A stretch of 64,000 bases of DNA, taken from NCBI RefSeq assembly GCF_001625215.2, contig NC_030385.2, positions 26,219,135-26,283,134 of the forward strand, read 5' to 3'. Below the pieces are notes generated by a model, which was not told the origin of the DNA, made no database searches, and saw only the letters and a program-made list of their open reading frames with translations. This DNA comes from Daucus carota subsp. sativus. Lineage: Eukaryota; Streptophyta; Magnoliopsida; Apiales; Apiaceae. The position numbers and the translations under genes are program-made. Of the stretch, positions 1 to 9,884 are shown one piece after another; the stretch's first letter is position 1, and the number at the start of each line of letters is the position of its first letter.

Positions 1-3000
1 ATTTTAAAAAATTGATAAATATTTCATTTATGTTCGAAAATTACGTAATATTTACAAAGGTTGATTCTTAATTAAAATTCATTCATACCAAGAATTACGT
101 AATATTATTTAGTATATAAAAATTCTATTTTGAGTAATTGCTTCTCGGCGTCGCTGAGCAGCGACGCCTCGCACTTTATTCGAATATTATATATTTTATA
201 ATCAAAATTATTCATATAACTAAGCAACGACTCGCATTTTACTCAAATAATTTATATTTTTAATAATACATTCATACATTAACTTTATATTAGTTTCAAG
301 AGAAATGTATAATGCATCAAGTAAAGTACTTCTACATTTTCCGAGTCAATCGTCTCATCCACAATTAAAGCCTTATATTAAAATAGACACACCACTTCTC
401 AATGTCATATCATGAATTCAAAATTTTAATTCCGAACATTTATTAATACATACTAACACAACTGACTTTTTATACCTAAAAAATGTAAAGGGCAAAGTTG
501 ATATCCGTGAATTCTGATATGCCAAAAGTCAAAAGCAAGGTTATCGTCTAAAAAAAGTACTGAATAGTATCTCCATCAGCTATCACTATTCATTTACACT
601 AAGAAATAACGTTAATACAGCAGTGAACATACAAACAAAGAAATCCAATTAATATAAAAGGATTCGAAAGGTTATGGTCCCGTAAAACAGATATCTTACA
701 TAATTGATGCACAATCGTGTAGAACCTTTTTTAAAATATTAAATCTTGGATTCTAGTATTTTGCATTAGATTATTACAGTAACATTAAATTATATTAGTT
801 GCAAGAGAAATGTGTAATGTAATAAAGGTTTTTTTGATAAATTAAAAATTAAATTCTAAAAAATTGATAAATAATTCATTTATGTTCGAAAATTACGTAA
901 TATTTACAAAGGTTGATTCTTAATTAAAATTCATTCACACTGAAGAATTACGTAATATTATTTACTATATAAAAATTCTATTTTGAGTAATTGCTTCTCG
1001 GCGTCGCTGAGCAGCGACGCCTCGCACTTTAATCAAATATTTTATAATCAAAATTATTCATACAACTAAGCAACGATTCGCATTTTACACCAATAATTTA
1101 TATTTTTAATAAGATATGCATACACTAAATTTATATTAGTTTCAACAGAAATGTATAATGTATTAAGAAAAGTACTACTACATTTTCCGAGTCAATCGTC
1201 TCATCCACAATTAATGCCTTATATTAAAATAGATACACCACTTGTCAATGTCATATCTTGAATTCATAATTTTAATTTTTAACTTTTATTAATACACACT
1301 AACACAACTGACTTTTTATACCTAAAAAATGTAAAGGGCAGAGTTGATATCCGTGAAGTATGATATGTCAAAAGTCAAAAGCAAAGTTATCGTCTAAAAA
1401 AAGTACTAAATAACTATTGACTTACCCCAAGAAATAACAATAATACAACGGTAAACAGACAAAAAAAAGAAATCCAATTAATATAAAAGGATTCGAAAGG
1501 TTATGGTCCCGTAAAACAGATATCTTAGATGATTGATGCACAATCGTGTAGAACCTTTTTAAAATATTAAATCTTGGATTCTAATATTTTGCATGAGATT
1601 ATTAGAATAACATTAAATTATATTAGTTCCAAGAGAAATGTATAATGTAATAAAGTTTTTGTGATAAATTAAAAATCGAATTCTACAAAAAATTGTTAAA
1701 TAATTCATTTATTTTCGAAAATTACTTAATATTAGAAAAAATTGATTCTTAATTAAAATTTATTCATACTAAAAAATTACATAATATTATTTAGTATATA
1801 AAAATTCTATTATGAGTAATTGCTTCTCGGCGTCGCTGAGCAGCGACGCCTCGCACTTTAATCGAATATTTTATATTTTATAATCAAAATTATTCATACA
1901 ACGAAGCAACGACTGGCATTTTACTCAAATAATTTATATTTTTAATAAGATATTCATACATTAACTTTATATTAGTTTCAAGAGAAATGTATAATGTATC
2001 AAGAAAAGTACTACTACATATTTCGAGTCAATCATCTCATCCACAATTAAAGCCTTATATTAAATTAGATACACCAATTGTCAATGTCATATCTTGAATT
2101 CACAAGTTTAATTTTTAACTATTATTAATACACACTAACACAACTGATTTTTTATACCTAAAAAATGTAAACGGCAGAGCTGATATCCGTGAATTCTGAT
2201 ATGCCAAAAGTCAAAAGCAAGGTTATCGTCTAAAAAAAGTACTGAATAGTATCTCCATCAGCTATCACTATTCATTTACACTAAGAAATAACGTTAATAC
2301 AGCAGTGAACATACAAACAAAGAAATCCAATTAATATAAAAGGATTCGAAAGGTTATGGTCCCGTAAAACAGATATCTTAGATGATTCATGCACAATCGT
2401 GTAAAACCTTTTTTAAAATATTAAATCTTGGATTCTAGTATTTTGCATTAGATTATTACAGTAACATTAAATTATATTAGTTGCAAGAGAAATGTATAAT
2501 GTAATAAAGGTTTTTTTGATAAATTAAAAATTAAATTCTAAAAAATTGATAAATAATTCATTTATGTTCGAAAATTACGTAATATTTACAAAGGTTGATT
2601 CTTAATTAAAATTCATTCACACTCAAGAATTACGTAATATTATTTACTATATAAAAATTCTATTTTGAGTAATTGCTTCTCGGCGTCGCTGAGCAGCGAC
2701 GCCTCGCACTTTAATCAAATATTTTATATTTTATAATCAAAATTATTCATACAACTAAACAACGATTCGCATTTTACACAAATAATTTATATTTTTAATA
2801 AGATATGCATACACTAACTTTATATTAGTTTCAAGAGAAATGTATAATGTATTAAGAGAAGTACTATTACATTTTCCGAGTCAATCGTCTCATCCACAAT
2901 TAATGCCTTATATTAAAATAGATACACCACTTGTCAATGTCATATCTTGAATTCATAAGTTTAATTTTTAACTATTACTAATACATACTAACACAACTGA

Positions 3001-4348
3001 CTTTTTATACCTAAAAAATGTAAAGGTAAGAGTTGATATCCGTGAATTCTGATATGCCAAAAGTCAAAAGCAAGGTTATCGTCTAAAAAAAGTACTGAAT
3101 AGTATCTCCATCAGCTATCACTATTCATTTACACTAAGAAATAACATTAATACAGCAGTGAACATACAAACAAAGAAATCCAATTAATATAAAAGGATTC
3201 GAAAGGTTATGGTCCCGTAAAACAGATATCTTAGATGATTGATGTACAATCGTATAAAACCTTTTTTAAAATATTAAATCTTGGATTCTAGTATTTTGCA
3301 TTAGATTATTACAGTAACATTAAATTATATTAGTTGCAAGAGAAATGTATAATGTAATAAAGGTTTTTTTGATAAATTAAAAATTAAATTCTAAAAAATT
3401 GATAAATAATTCATTTATGTTCGAAAATTACGTAATATTTACAAAGGTTGATTCTTAATTAAAATTCATTCACACTCAAGAATTACGTAATATTATTTAC
3501 TATATAAAAATTCTATTTTGAGTAATTGCTTCTCGGCGTCGCTGAGCAGCGACGCCTCGCACTTTAAGCAAATATTTTATATTTTATAATCAAAATTATT
3601 CATACAACTAAGCAACGATTCGCATTTTACACAAATAATTTATATTTTTAATAAGATATGCATACACTAACTTTTTATTAGTTTCAAAAGAAATGTATAA
3701 TGTATTAAGAAAAGTACTATTACATTTTCCGAGTCAATCGTCTCATCCACAATTAATGCCTTATATTAAAATAGATACACCACTTGTCAATGTCATATCT
3801 TGAATTCATAAGTTTAATTTTTAACTATTATTAATACACACTAACACAACTGACTTTTTATACCTAAAAAATGTAAAGGGCAGAGTTGATATCCGTGAAT
3901 TCTGATATGCCAAAAGTCAAAAGCAAGGTTATCGTCTAAAAAAAGTACTGAATAGTATCTCCATCAGCTATCACTATTCATTTACACTAAGAAATAACGT
4001 TAATACAGCAGTGAACATACAAACAAAGAAATCCAATTAATATAAAAGGATTCGAAAGGTTATGGTCCCGTAAAACAGATATCTTAGATGATTGATGCAC
4101 AATCGTGTAAAACCTTTTTTAAAATATTAAATCTTGGATTCTAGTATTTTGCATTAGATTATTACGGTAACATTAAATTATATTAGTTGCAAGAGAAATG
4201 TATAATGTAATAAAGGTTTTTTTGATAAATTAAAAATTAAATTCTAAAAAATTGATAAATAATTCATTTATGTTCGAAAATTACGTAATATTTACAAAGG
4301 TTGATTCTTAATTAAAATTCATTCACACTCAAGAATTACGTAATATTA
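1..4348. repeat. Tandem satellite array, unit about 830-853 bp (first block)
   Basis: Five full units and part of a sixth run head to tail, beginning near 1, 853, 1678, 2533, 3385 and 4238; the array enters the window already in progress. Each unit is AT-rich with no convincing reading frame. Each contains one sharply GC-rich inverted repeat with 10-bp arms (GGCGTCGCTG / CAGCGACGCC) around AG, at 147-168, 1000-1021, 1829-1850, 2682-2703 and 3535-3556. Spacing is 853, 829, 853 and 853 bp. Other constant blocks include a run containing TTATGGTCCCGTAAAACAG and a TATATAAAAATTCTATTTTG block just before the hairpin. Units 1, 3, 4 and 5 share one version of the middle segment (after AAAAAAAGTACT) and unit 2 another. 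No known satellite family is recognised. Confidence 0.93.
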
Positions 4349-6532
4349 AAACATTCCTTTTGAACAAGGGCAGCTTAAGAAGAAGGGAGTTCTCCCTCTT
4401 TCTCTCTCCTCTCTTTCTCTCTCTCTACAATGTCGAATCAATCAATCGTCCGGGAAGGAATCGACGACGTTGATGACTTCATATCGGAGAATTCTATACT
4501 CCATTACAAAAATCTCACTTATATTCATTCCTCTGTCCCTAATCAAAATTCTTTATTTTGTACTCTCCCTCCCCATGGGCGTGGCCCTATTTCTCTTGTT
4601 ATTATACACACAATAAATAAGATTTGATTTGATTTGATAGACTCCATGTCCTTTCAAAAAGCATGATTCAAAGAAGAGTTCGGTTCGTTCTGGGTTTTTG
4701 GTGTTCGATTCACAAGGTTGGTGGAAGAGCTTATATACAACAGTCTAGATGCTGGTGCTACAAAGGTATTTGTTGCTTTGGTTGTTGGCACAGGCTATAT
4801 CAAAGTGAAAAGACACCGGTACGATCAGTTGAGTTATATACTAAGTAAGTTTTTTCTCTTTAAGATTGAAAAATCACTTCGAAATCAAGACGATCTTTGC
4901 CAGGTTCTTTCTGAAATTCGTATCCTTATAATTAAAACCTCTTTTTCATCATGAATTTAGTTTTGATTTATTGTCAATCTTATATATTTTTATATCTTTG
5001 TTCATAATTTAGTATGTATTATTTGTCTTATGAACCATCCTTTTGAGACTTTTTGTGAATCTTTTTATTGCTAAATTAGGTTTGGATGTTTCTTTTGATT
5101 TATATCTTCTTGTTTTAGTGTGCATGGAGGTGCATTTTTATAAATTTCTTGAAATTGAGATATATGATTATCTGTTCGTGTTGTCTCTATAATCTTTGTA
5201 CGTATAATTTACTTTAAATTTTTATCCTTTCGTTATTGCTTGAGATCAAAAGATATATCCATAAAATATATTAGTTTGTGTGTGTGTTTTCATGATTTTC
5301 TTTTATACAAATTTTGTTTATCGGCCTTTTTCACTTTTAAGTTATTATTAAGGATCTTGAGAATTTTTACGATCTTCATATGGTGATGTTTTTTAAGGCA
5401 AGAAATTATTTTGATTTATATGTCTTAAATGTGTGTTTAATGCTCTTTTAAATGTGTTTAAAGTTGGTCAATTATACTTGAGTGATATATGTTATAATCA
5501 ATTAGCTTCTTATAATTGATTCTGTTTATCAAGTTCTTAAGATTCAAATTTTGAATATTTTCAAATAAATGTTGTTAATTAGATGGATTTATATTGTGCA
5601 AATGTGTTATAAATATCATTTAATTTTCTTTATTGCTCATAAATGATTTTGATTAAGTGGTCAAGTCTTATGGCTTGTTTGGTGACTTTTATAGTCAAAG
5701 TACCATTTTGGGGGGCCATGATTGATGGCATAATTGTGCCTTTAAGAGGTATTTTGGGTCATATTTGACGATGAGTATATATTAATATATTATTACGTTG
5801 ATAATTATTTAGAGTCTTAGTCATTGTATTATATTTCACTTACCACTTGTTAGCTCTATCTTAATTTTTTGTATGTATATATTTCTAAATATCAATTAAT
5901 ATATATATATATATGGTGAACTTATATTTATTACTTATGGAAGATTTTTAATATATTTATATTTTAATGTCAATATTTTGCAGAGTTTAAATAGTAGTGT
6001 AATATATTTATATTATATTTTTATCATAAAGAGAATGATTGATTTTTCCTGACAAAAATATAAAATTCTTTGTTTATGTTATTATTATTTTCATAAGAAA
6101 AGCTTAGTATGATTTACGAATATTTTAGTACTCTGTGTGTCTAACCAAAGTTCTCGCTTTGGTTAGACATTATAATTTTTCTCATATTTTAATAGTTATG
6201 ATATTCTTATTTGTTGGTTAGGATGTTATGTTTGTTTGTCAAGAAATATATGTCACTATTGGATTTATTTTTCCCACTGTATATTTTTTTCTACTTAACT
6301 AAATTATCATTCTTATGTTTCTTTTTGCTTATTTTGATTTTCAGGATCATGGAAAGGGACTTTATGGGTTTTCTTATTCAGACTTTAAAGTTTTATTATC
6401 TAAACGTCCGGAGATACTTTACGTATCTTTCGGTTAGATGATAAACTTTGTTGGATGATAGGAATCCCTGATGCAGCTATTGTATCTATGATACAACTCA
6501 TCTGCGAGTATGCAGACCCTGACAAAAAAAAA
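4349..6532 (+). mobile_element. Poly(A)-tailed chimeric retroposon inserted in the satellite
   Basis: The satellite breaks at 4348 and resumes at 6533. The 18-bp sequence AAGAATTACGTAATATTA is present on both sides (4331-4348 and 6533-6550), and the insert ends in an A-run, so target-primed (LINE-type) insertion is well supported. Content in order: a pyrimidine-rich leader (4390-4428); a short frame from ATG 4430 of no recognised product; an MLH3-like fragment (about 4662-4820); a GTAAGT donor-like site at 4845; about 1.5 kb of T-rich sequence; a TTTTCAG acceptor-like site at 6344; and a last 188-bp module up to the tail. That module is homologous to the tail of a second insertion at 28621-28887. 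There is no reverse-transcriptase frame, so the copy is non-autonomous. The source family is not recognised. Confidence 0.85.
4662..4820 (+). pseudogene. Decayed MLH3-like DNA mismatch-repair exon fragment
   Basis: Translation in two frames gives the N-terminal ATPase start of a MutL homologue: SSVRSG-FLVFDS in one frame (from 4677) and TRLVEELIYNSLDAGATKV in the next (from 4712). The MLH3-type order is an xxVRSGxxLFDxTR segment followed by VVEELxxNSLDAGATKV, which contains the catalytic Glu and ATP-binding Asn of the GHKL fold. The single-base frame change between FDS and TR, the lack of any downstream MutL domain and the position inside a retroposed insert show it is not functional. Assignment to MLH3 rather than MLH1/PMS1 rests on remembered similarity of the SLDAGATKV block. 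Confidence 0.7.
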
Positions 6533-7603
6533 AAGAATTACGTAATATTATTTACTATATAAAAATTCTATTTTGAGTAATTGCTTCTCGGCGTCGTTGA
6601 GCAGCGACGCCTCTCACTTTAATCAAATATTTTATATTTTATAATCAAAATTATTCATACAACTAAGCAACGATTCGCATTTTACACAAATAATTTATAT
6701 TTTTAATAAGATATGCATACACTAACTTTATATTAGTTTCAAGAGAAATGTATAATGTATTAAGAAAAGTACTATTACATTTTCCGAGTCAATCGTCTCA
6801 TCCACAATTAATGCCTTATATTAAAATAGATACACCACTTGTCAATGTCATATCTTGAATTCATAATTTTAATTTTTAACTTTTATTAATACACACTAAC
6901 ACAACTGACTTTTTATACCTAAAAAATGTAAAGGGCAGAGTTGATATCCGTGAAGTATGATATGTCAAAAGTCAAAAGCAAAGTTATCGTCTAAAAAAAG
7001 TACTAAATAGTACCACCCATCATCTCTAACTATTCACTTACCCTAAGAAATAACGATAATACAGCGGTAAACAGACCAAAAAAAGAAATCCAATTAATAT
7101 AAAAAGATTCGAAAGGTTATGGTCCCGTAAAACAGATATCTTAGATGATTGATGCACAATCGTGTAGAACCTTTTTAAAATATTAAATCTTGGATTCTAA
7201 TATTTTGCATGAGATTATTAGAATAACATTAAATTATATTAGTTCCAAGAGAAATGTATAATGTAATAAAGTTTTTGTGATAAATTAAAAATCAAATTCT
7301 ACAAAAAATTGTTAAATAATTCATTTATTTTCGAAAAGTACTCAATATTAGAAAAAATTGATTCTTAATTAAAATTCATTCATACTAAAAAATTACATAA
7401 TATTATTTAGTATATAAAAATTCTATTTTGAGTAATTGCTTCTCGGCGTCGCTGAGAGCGACGCCTCGCACTTTAATCGAATATTTTATATTTTATAATC
7501 AAAATTATTCATACAACGAAGCAGCGACTGGCATTTTACTTAAATAATTTATATTTTTAATAAGATATTCATACATTAACTTTATATTAGTTTCAAGAGA
7601 AAA
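6533..7603. repeat. Satellite array, second block (units 6 and partial 7)
   Basis: The same satellite resumes immediately after the insertion. Hairpins lie at 6590-6611 (one arm mismatch, TCGTTG) and 7445-7465 (loop shortened by deletion). Unit 6 shares diagnostic variants with unit 2 (for example the GAAGTATGATATGTCAAAAG block), and unit 7 shares variants with unit 3 (for example GTTAAATAATTCATTTATTT and ACGAAGCA). This indicates a higher-order repeat of four units, about 3.4 kb once the insertion is removed. The array ends at about 7603 in the middle of a unit, directly against a gene fragment. Confidence 0.92.
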
Positions 7604-7614
7604 TACTATGATAC

Positions 7615-7724
7615 CTGATAGATGTAACACTCTCGAGCTGAAGATCTGAGTAATTAATAGGAGACCTGTAATGTGTTCCGATCAAGAAGTGCCTCAGAGT
7701 AACTGGGTGGCATAAATCTATAAC
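7615..7724 (-). pseudogene. Broken exon of an organellar-type cysteinyl-tRNA synthetase
   Basis: On the minus strand a TTTTCTCAG acceptor precedes an exon reading VIDLCHPVTLRHFLIGTHYR then SPINYSDLQLES, and the exon closes with YIYQ before a GTATCA donor. This matches the conserved HPLALRxFLxxxHYRSPxNYSxxQLES block of bacterial/organellar-type CysRS, located after the KMSK region. Between LES and YIYQ some residues are missing and the frame is shifted, so the copy is a pseudogene. Its intron runs into the satellite about 12 bp further on. No other CysRS exon was found upstream, so only this exon and adjoining intron survive. Confidence 0.75.
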
Positions 7725-8511
7725 CTGAGAAAATATCAAATATAATACTTCATTTCTAGAACATATACAACTGATAAGAATCTCAAGTACCGATAAACCA
7801 AAGAAACTTTTTATACGTAATGTAAATCAACAGACAAACACTAATTATCAGAATACATACCCATCTTCATCACAACCATCACTAAACACACCTTTATTAA
7901 GATCATCAAATATCAAAATAATATAGACCACACGAACTGTAGGAGGTTAAAACGTGAAGAAAGCAGTTAAAAACTCTCTTAGTTCAATAATCAAACACTT
8001 AGACTGCAATTAGTTAAAGTAGTTAGATAAATAAAAATCGAAGAAGGGTTACCTTTCTATTGAGTTTTAGAATAGAGATTCACTCCACGAACAATCTACA
8101 AAACCAAAAGAAAAAAGAAAAAATAGAAATAAAACAAACACAAACATATCGAAAGATTGTTAACCTATAAGAGATGAATGAAGAGATTTGTTGTGGATGA
8201 ATGGAGAGCTCCTGCAAAGAAAAGAGAGAGAAAATGTTTTGGGGGGAAACTGATTTCTTCAATGAGAAGGTCACATTGCAGATATTTGAAATAAAGGCAG
8301 CCTCCAGCAAGCAATGTTACCGGCTTAACAGGTAACACAGCAGGTGACAAAAGTGAGTGATCTGGCAGTGGCAGTGGCACATCTCTGTAATTGAGAGGCT
8401 TGAGAAGGGCAGTGCATGTAAAAAGAGCTCATTTTTGCCTTCAGGTGTTATCTATTTATAGATATATTTGTAGCTTTGAGGTCTTTTGATGAGCAAGCAA
8501 AGGCAAAGAAA
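7725..8511. other. Region between CysRS fragment and CYP71-like gene
   Basis: Next to the CysRS exon is about 300 bp of likely intron. A small minus-strand block at 8053-8096 is framed by TTTTGTAG and GTAACC and could be an untranslated exon, but no protein similarity is recognisable. Short minus-strand frames at 8080-8380 match nothing known. The last 60 bp before the CYP71-like ATG contain a TATA-like TATTTATA at about 8453-8460. Confidence 0.4.
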
Positions 8512-9219
8512 ATGGTGGAGCAATATCCCCTGTACTTATATTTCTTTTCATTGCTTTCTGCAACAATCTTTTTCTACAAATGGTTCACACTTAGAAAAAC
8601 AGCCTTAAGAAATCTGCCACCTTCTCCACCTAGATTTCCTATAATTGGAAACCTTCATCAAGTTGGTCCAGACCCGTATATTTCACTTAGAGCCTGGGCT
8701 AAAAAGTATGGTCCATTGATGCTACTTAAGTTCGGAAGTGTGCCCGTTGTGGTTGTTTCCTCAGCTGAGGCAGCTCGGGAGATATTGAAAACCCATGATC
8801 TGGTTTTTGCGGACAGACCCTTTATAAGTGTCGCCAACAGACTCACCTATAACGGCAGGGATGTAGCGTTTGCTCGTTATAGTGAATATTGGAGACAAGT
8901 GAAGAGTATATGTGTTACTCAGCTCCTGAGCAGCAGAAGGGTTCAGTCGTTCCACGATGTCAGGGAAGAAGAAGTTGCTCTTCTTATCCGAAACATTGAA
9001 CATCCTCCTTCAAAAATAGTCAATTTGAGTGATCTGCTAGCCGAACTAACACAAAATGTAGTCAGCAGGGTTGCACTAGGAAGGAAATATGGAAGTGGTG
9101 AAAACGGGAATTCATCATACAAGATATTACTTGAAGAAATAATGGAGTTGTTAGGCTACTCCAGAAGCATGAGGGATTATTTCCCGTTGCTCGGTTTTGT
9201 TTTATGTAGTAACTTCTAG
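8512..9219 (+). pseudogene. Truncated CYP71AJ-like cytochrome P450
   Basis: The 235-residue frame begins with an ER signal anchor (about residues 1-22), then the proline hinge [18 protein letters not shown] and the CYP71 N-terminal half. This includes the C-helix [15 protein letters not shown] segment and a [15 protein letters not shown] stretch near 215-230. Overall wording is very close to the Apiaceae CYP71AJ clade, whose members include psoralen and angelicin synthases of furanocoumarin biosynthesis. Intact members are near 490-500 residues. Here homology stops at about 9200, and TAG follows at 9217. The I-helix, ExxR, PERF and haem-cysteine motifs are absent from the window, so no P450 activity is possible. 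A TTG lies in frame upstream, but ATG at 8512 fits the family start. The CYP71AJ assignment is from memory. Confidence 0.8.
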
Positions 9220-9559
9220 ATTTTAATGATAAGAAAACGACCATGTTTGTATTTTAGATTCAAACTGAAGAATGAAATTAATGTATCATCAATGTATTAA
9301 TCAATGTATCAGAGTATATACATACAGATTTTCCATGCGGACGCACACAAACAACGTACTACTTCCTCCGTCCCACCCGTAGAATGCTATATCATATAGA
9401 CTTTTGTTCTTTTAACCCCAGAAAAAAGCTACATAAATTAGCTTCCGGTTCTTTTTAACCTCATCAAACGCCGACAATGTAACGTTTTTGATGAATATCC
9501 AAAACGCTACACGATGCAGTATTAATAAATGATATTAGGGTTGTTTTTTCGGATTTCGG
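9220..9559. other. Non-coding stretch between P450 fragment and LTR element
   Basis: No coding potential is visible. CTTCCTCCGTCCCA at about 9363 resembles the end of a Stowaway-type MITE, but no matching right end was found. The remaining P450 sequence expected after the break is absent here and beyond the retrotransposon. Confidence 0.4.
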
Positions 9560-9564
9560 CATTT

Positions 9565-9884
9565 TGCTATGAATTAAGTACAGCCAAACGAATCAATAAG
9601 CAAGCAACAGTAAGATTAAGAGAAGTCCCACAGACAAATGGTTCACAGAATACCAAATACAATCCCCACACTTCGAGAAGGGGGCGTCTCCCAAACAACA
9701 CACTACCAAATAGATTCCAGATGCCCACCTCTATTCCCCCCACTCGCCCTTAACTAACCCTATTACATGATTTGACCATAATACCCTTGACAGCTATGGG
9801 CTCTGGTCTGTTGTTGTCTGGGCTGCAGTCTTGGGCCTCCTCCTGTAAACCACTCCATCATATGACTTGGGCTGGTCCTTAGCA
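9565..9884 (-). repeat. 3' LTR of the chromovirus
   Basis: 320 bp, TGCTATGAATT at one end and CCTTAGCA at the other, reading identically to the copy at 14733-15052 by eye. The pol frame stops inside this LTR at 9794. Confidence 0.95.

Noticed and set aside
940..965. TAATATTAC (the geminivirus origin nonamer) on the minus strand in the satellite units
   Set aside because: It is not in the loop of a hairpin, there are no iterons or Rep-like frames, and 9-mers of A/T composition are expected by chance in such AT-rich DNA.
1..4348. Regular repeats considered as a CRISPR-like array
   Set aside because: Units are about 850 bp with no spacer-repeat alternation, and the genome is eukaryotic.
4430..4627. 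65-codon frame starting MSNQSIVREG in the retroposon
   Set aside because: It has a good leader and ATG but no recognisable homology and ends in a TTTGATTTGAT repeat; listed only as part of the insertion.
8080..8380. Two overlapping minus-strand frames before the CYP71-like gene
   Set aside because: No family features, overlapping in different phases, and no connection to the CysRS exon could be shown.
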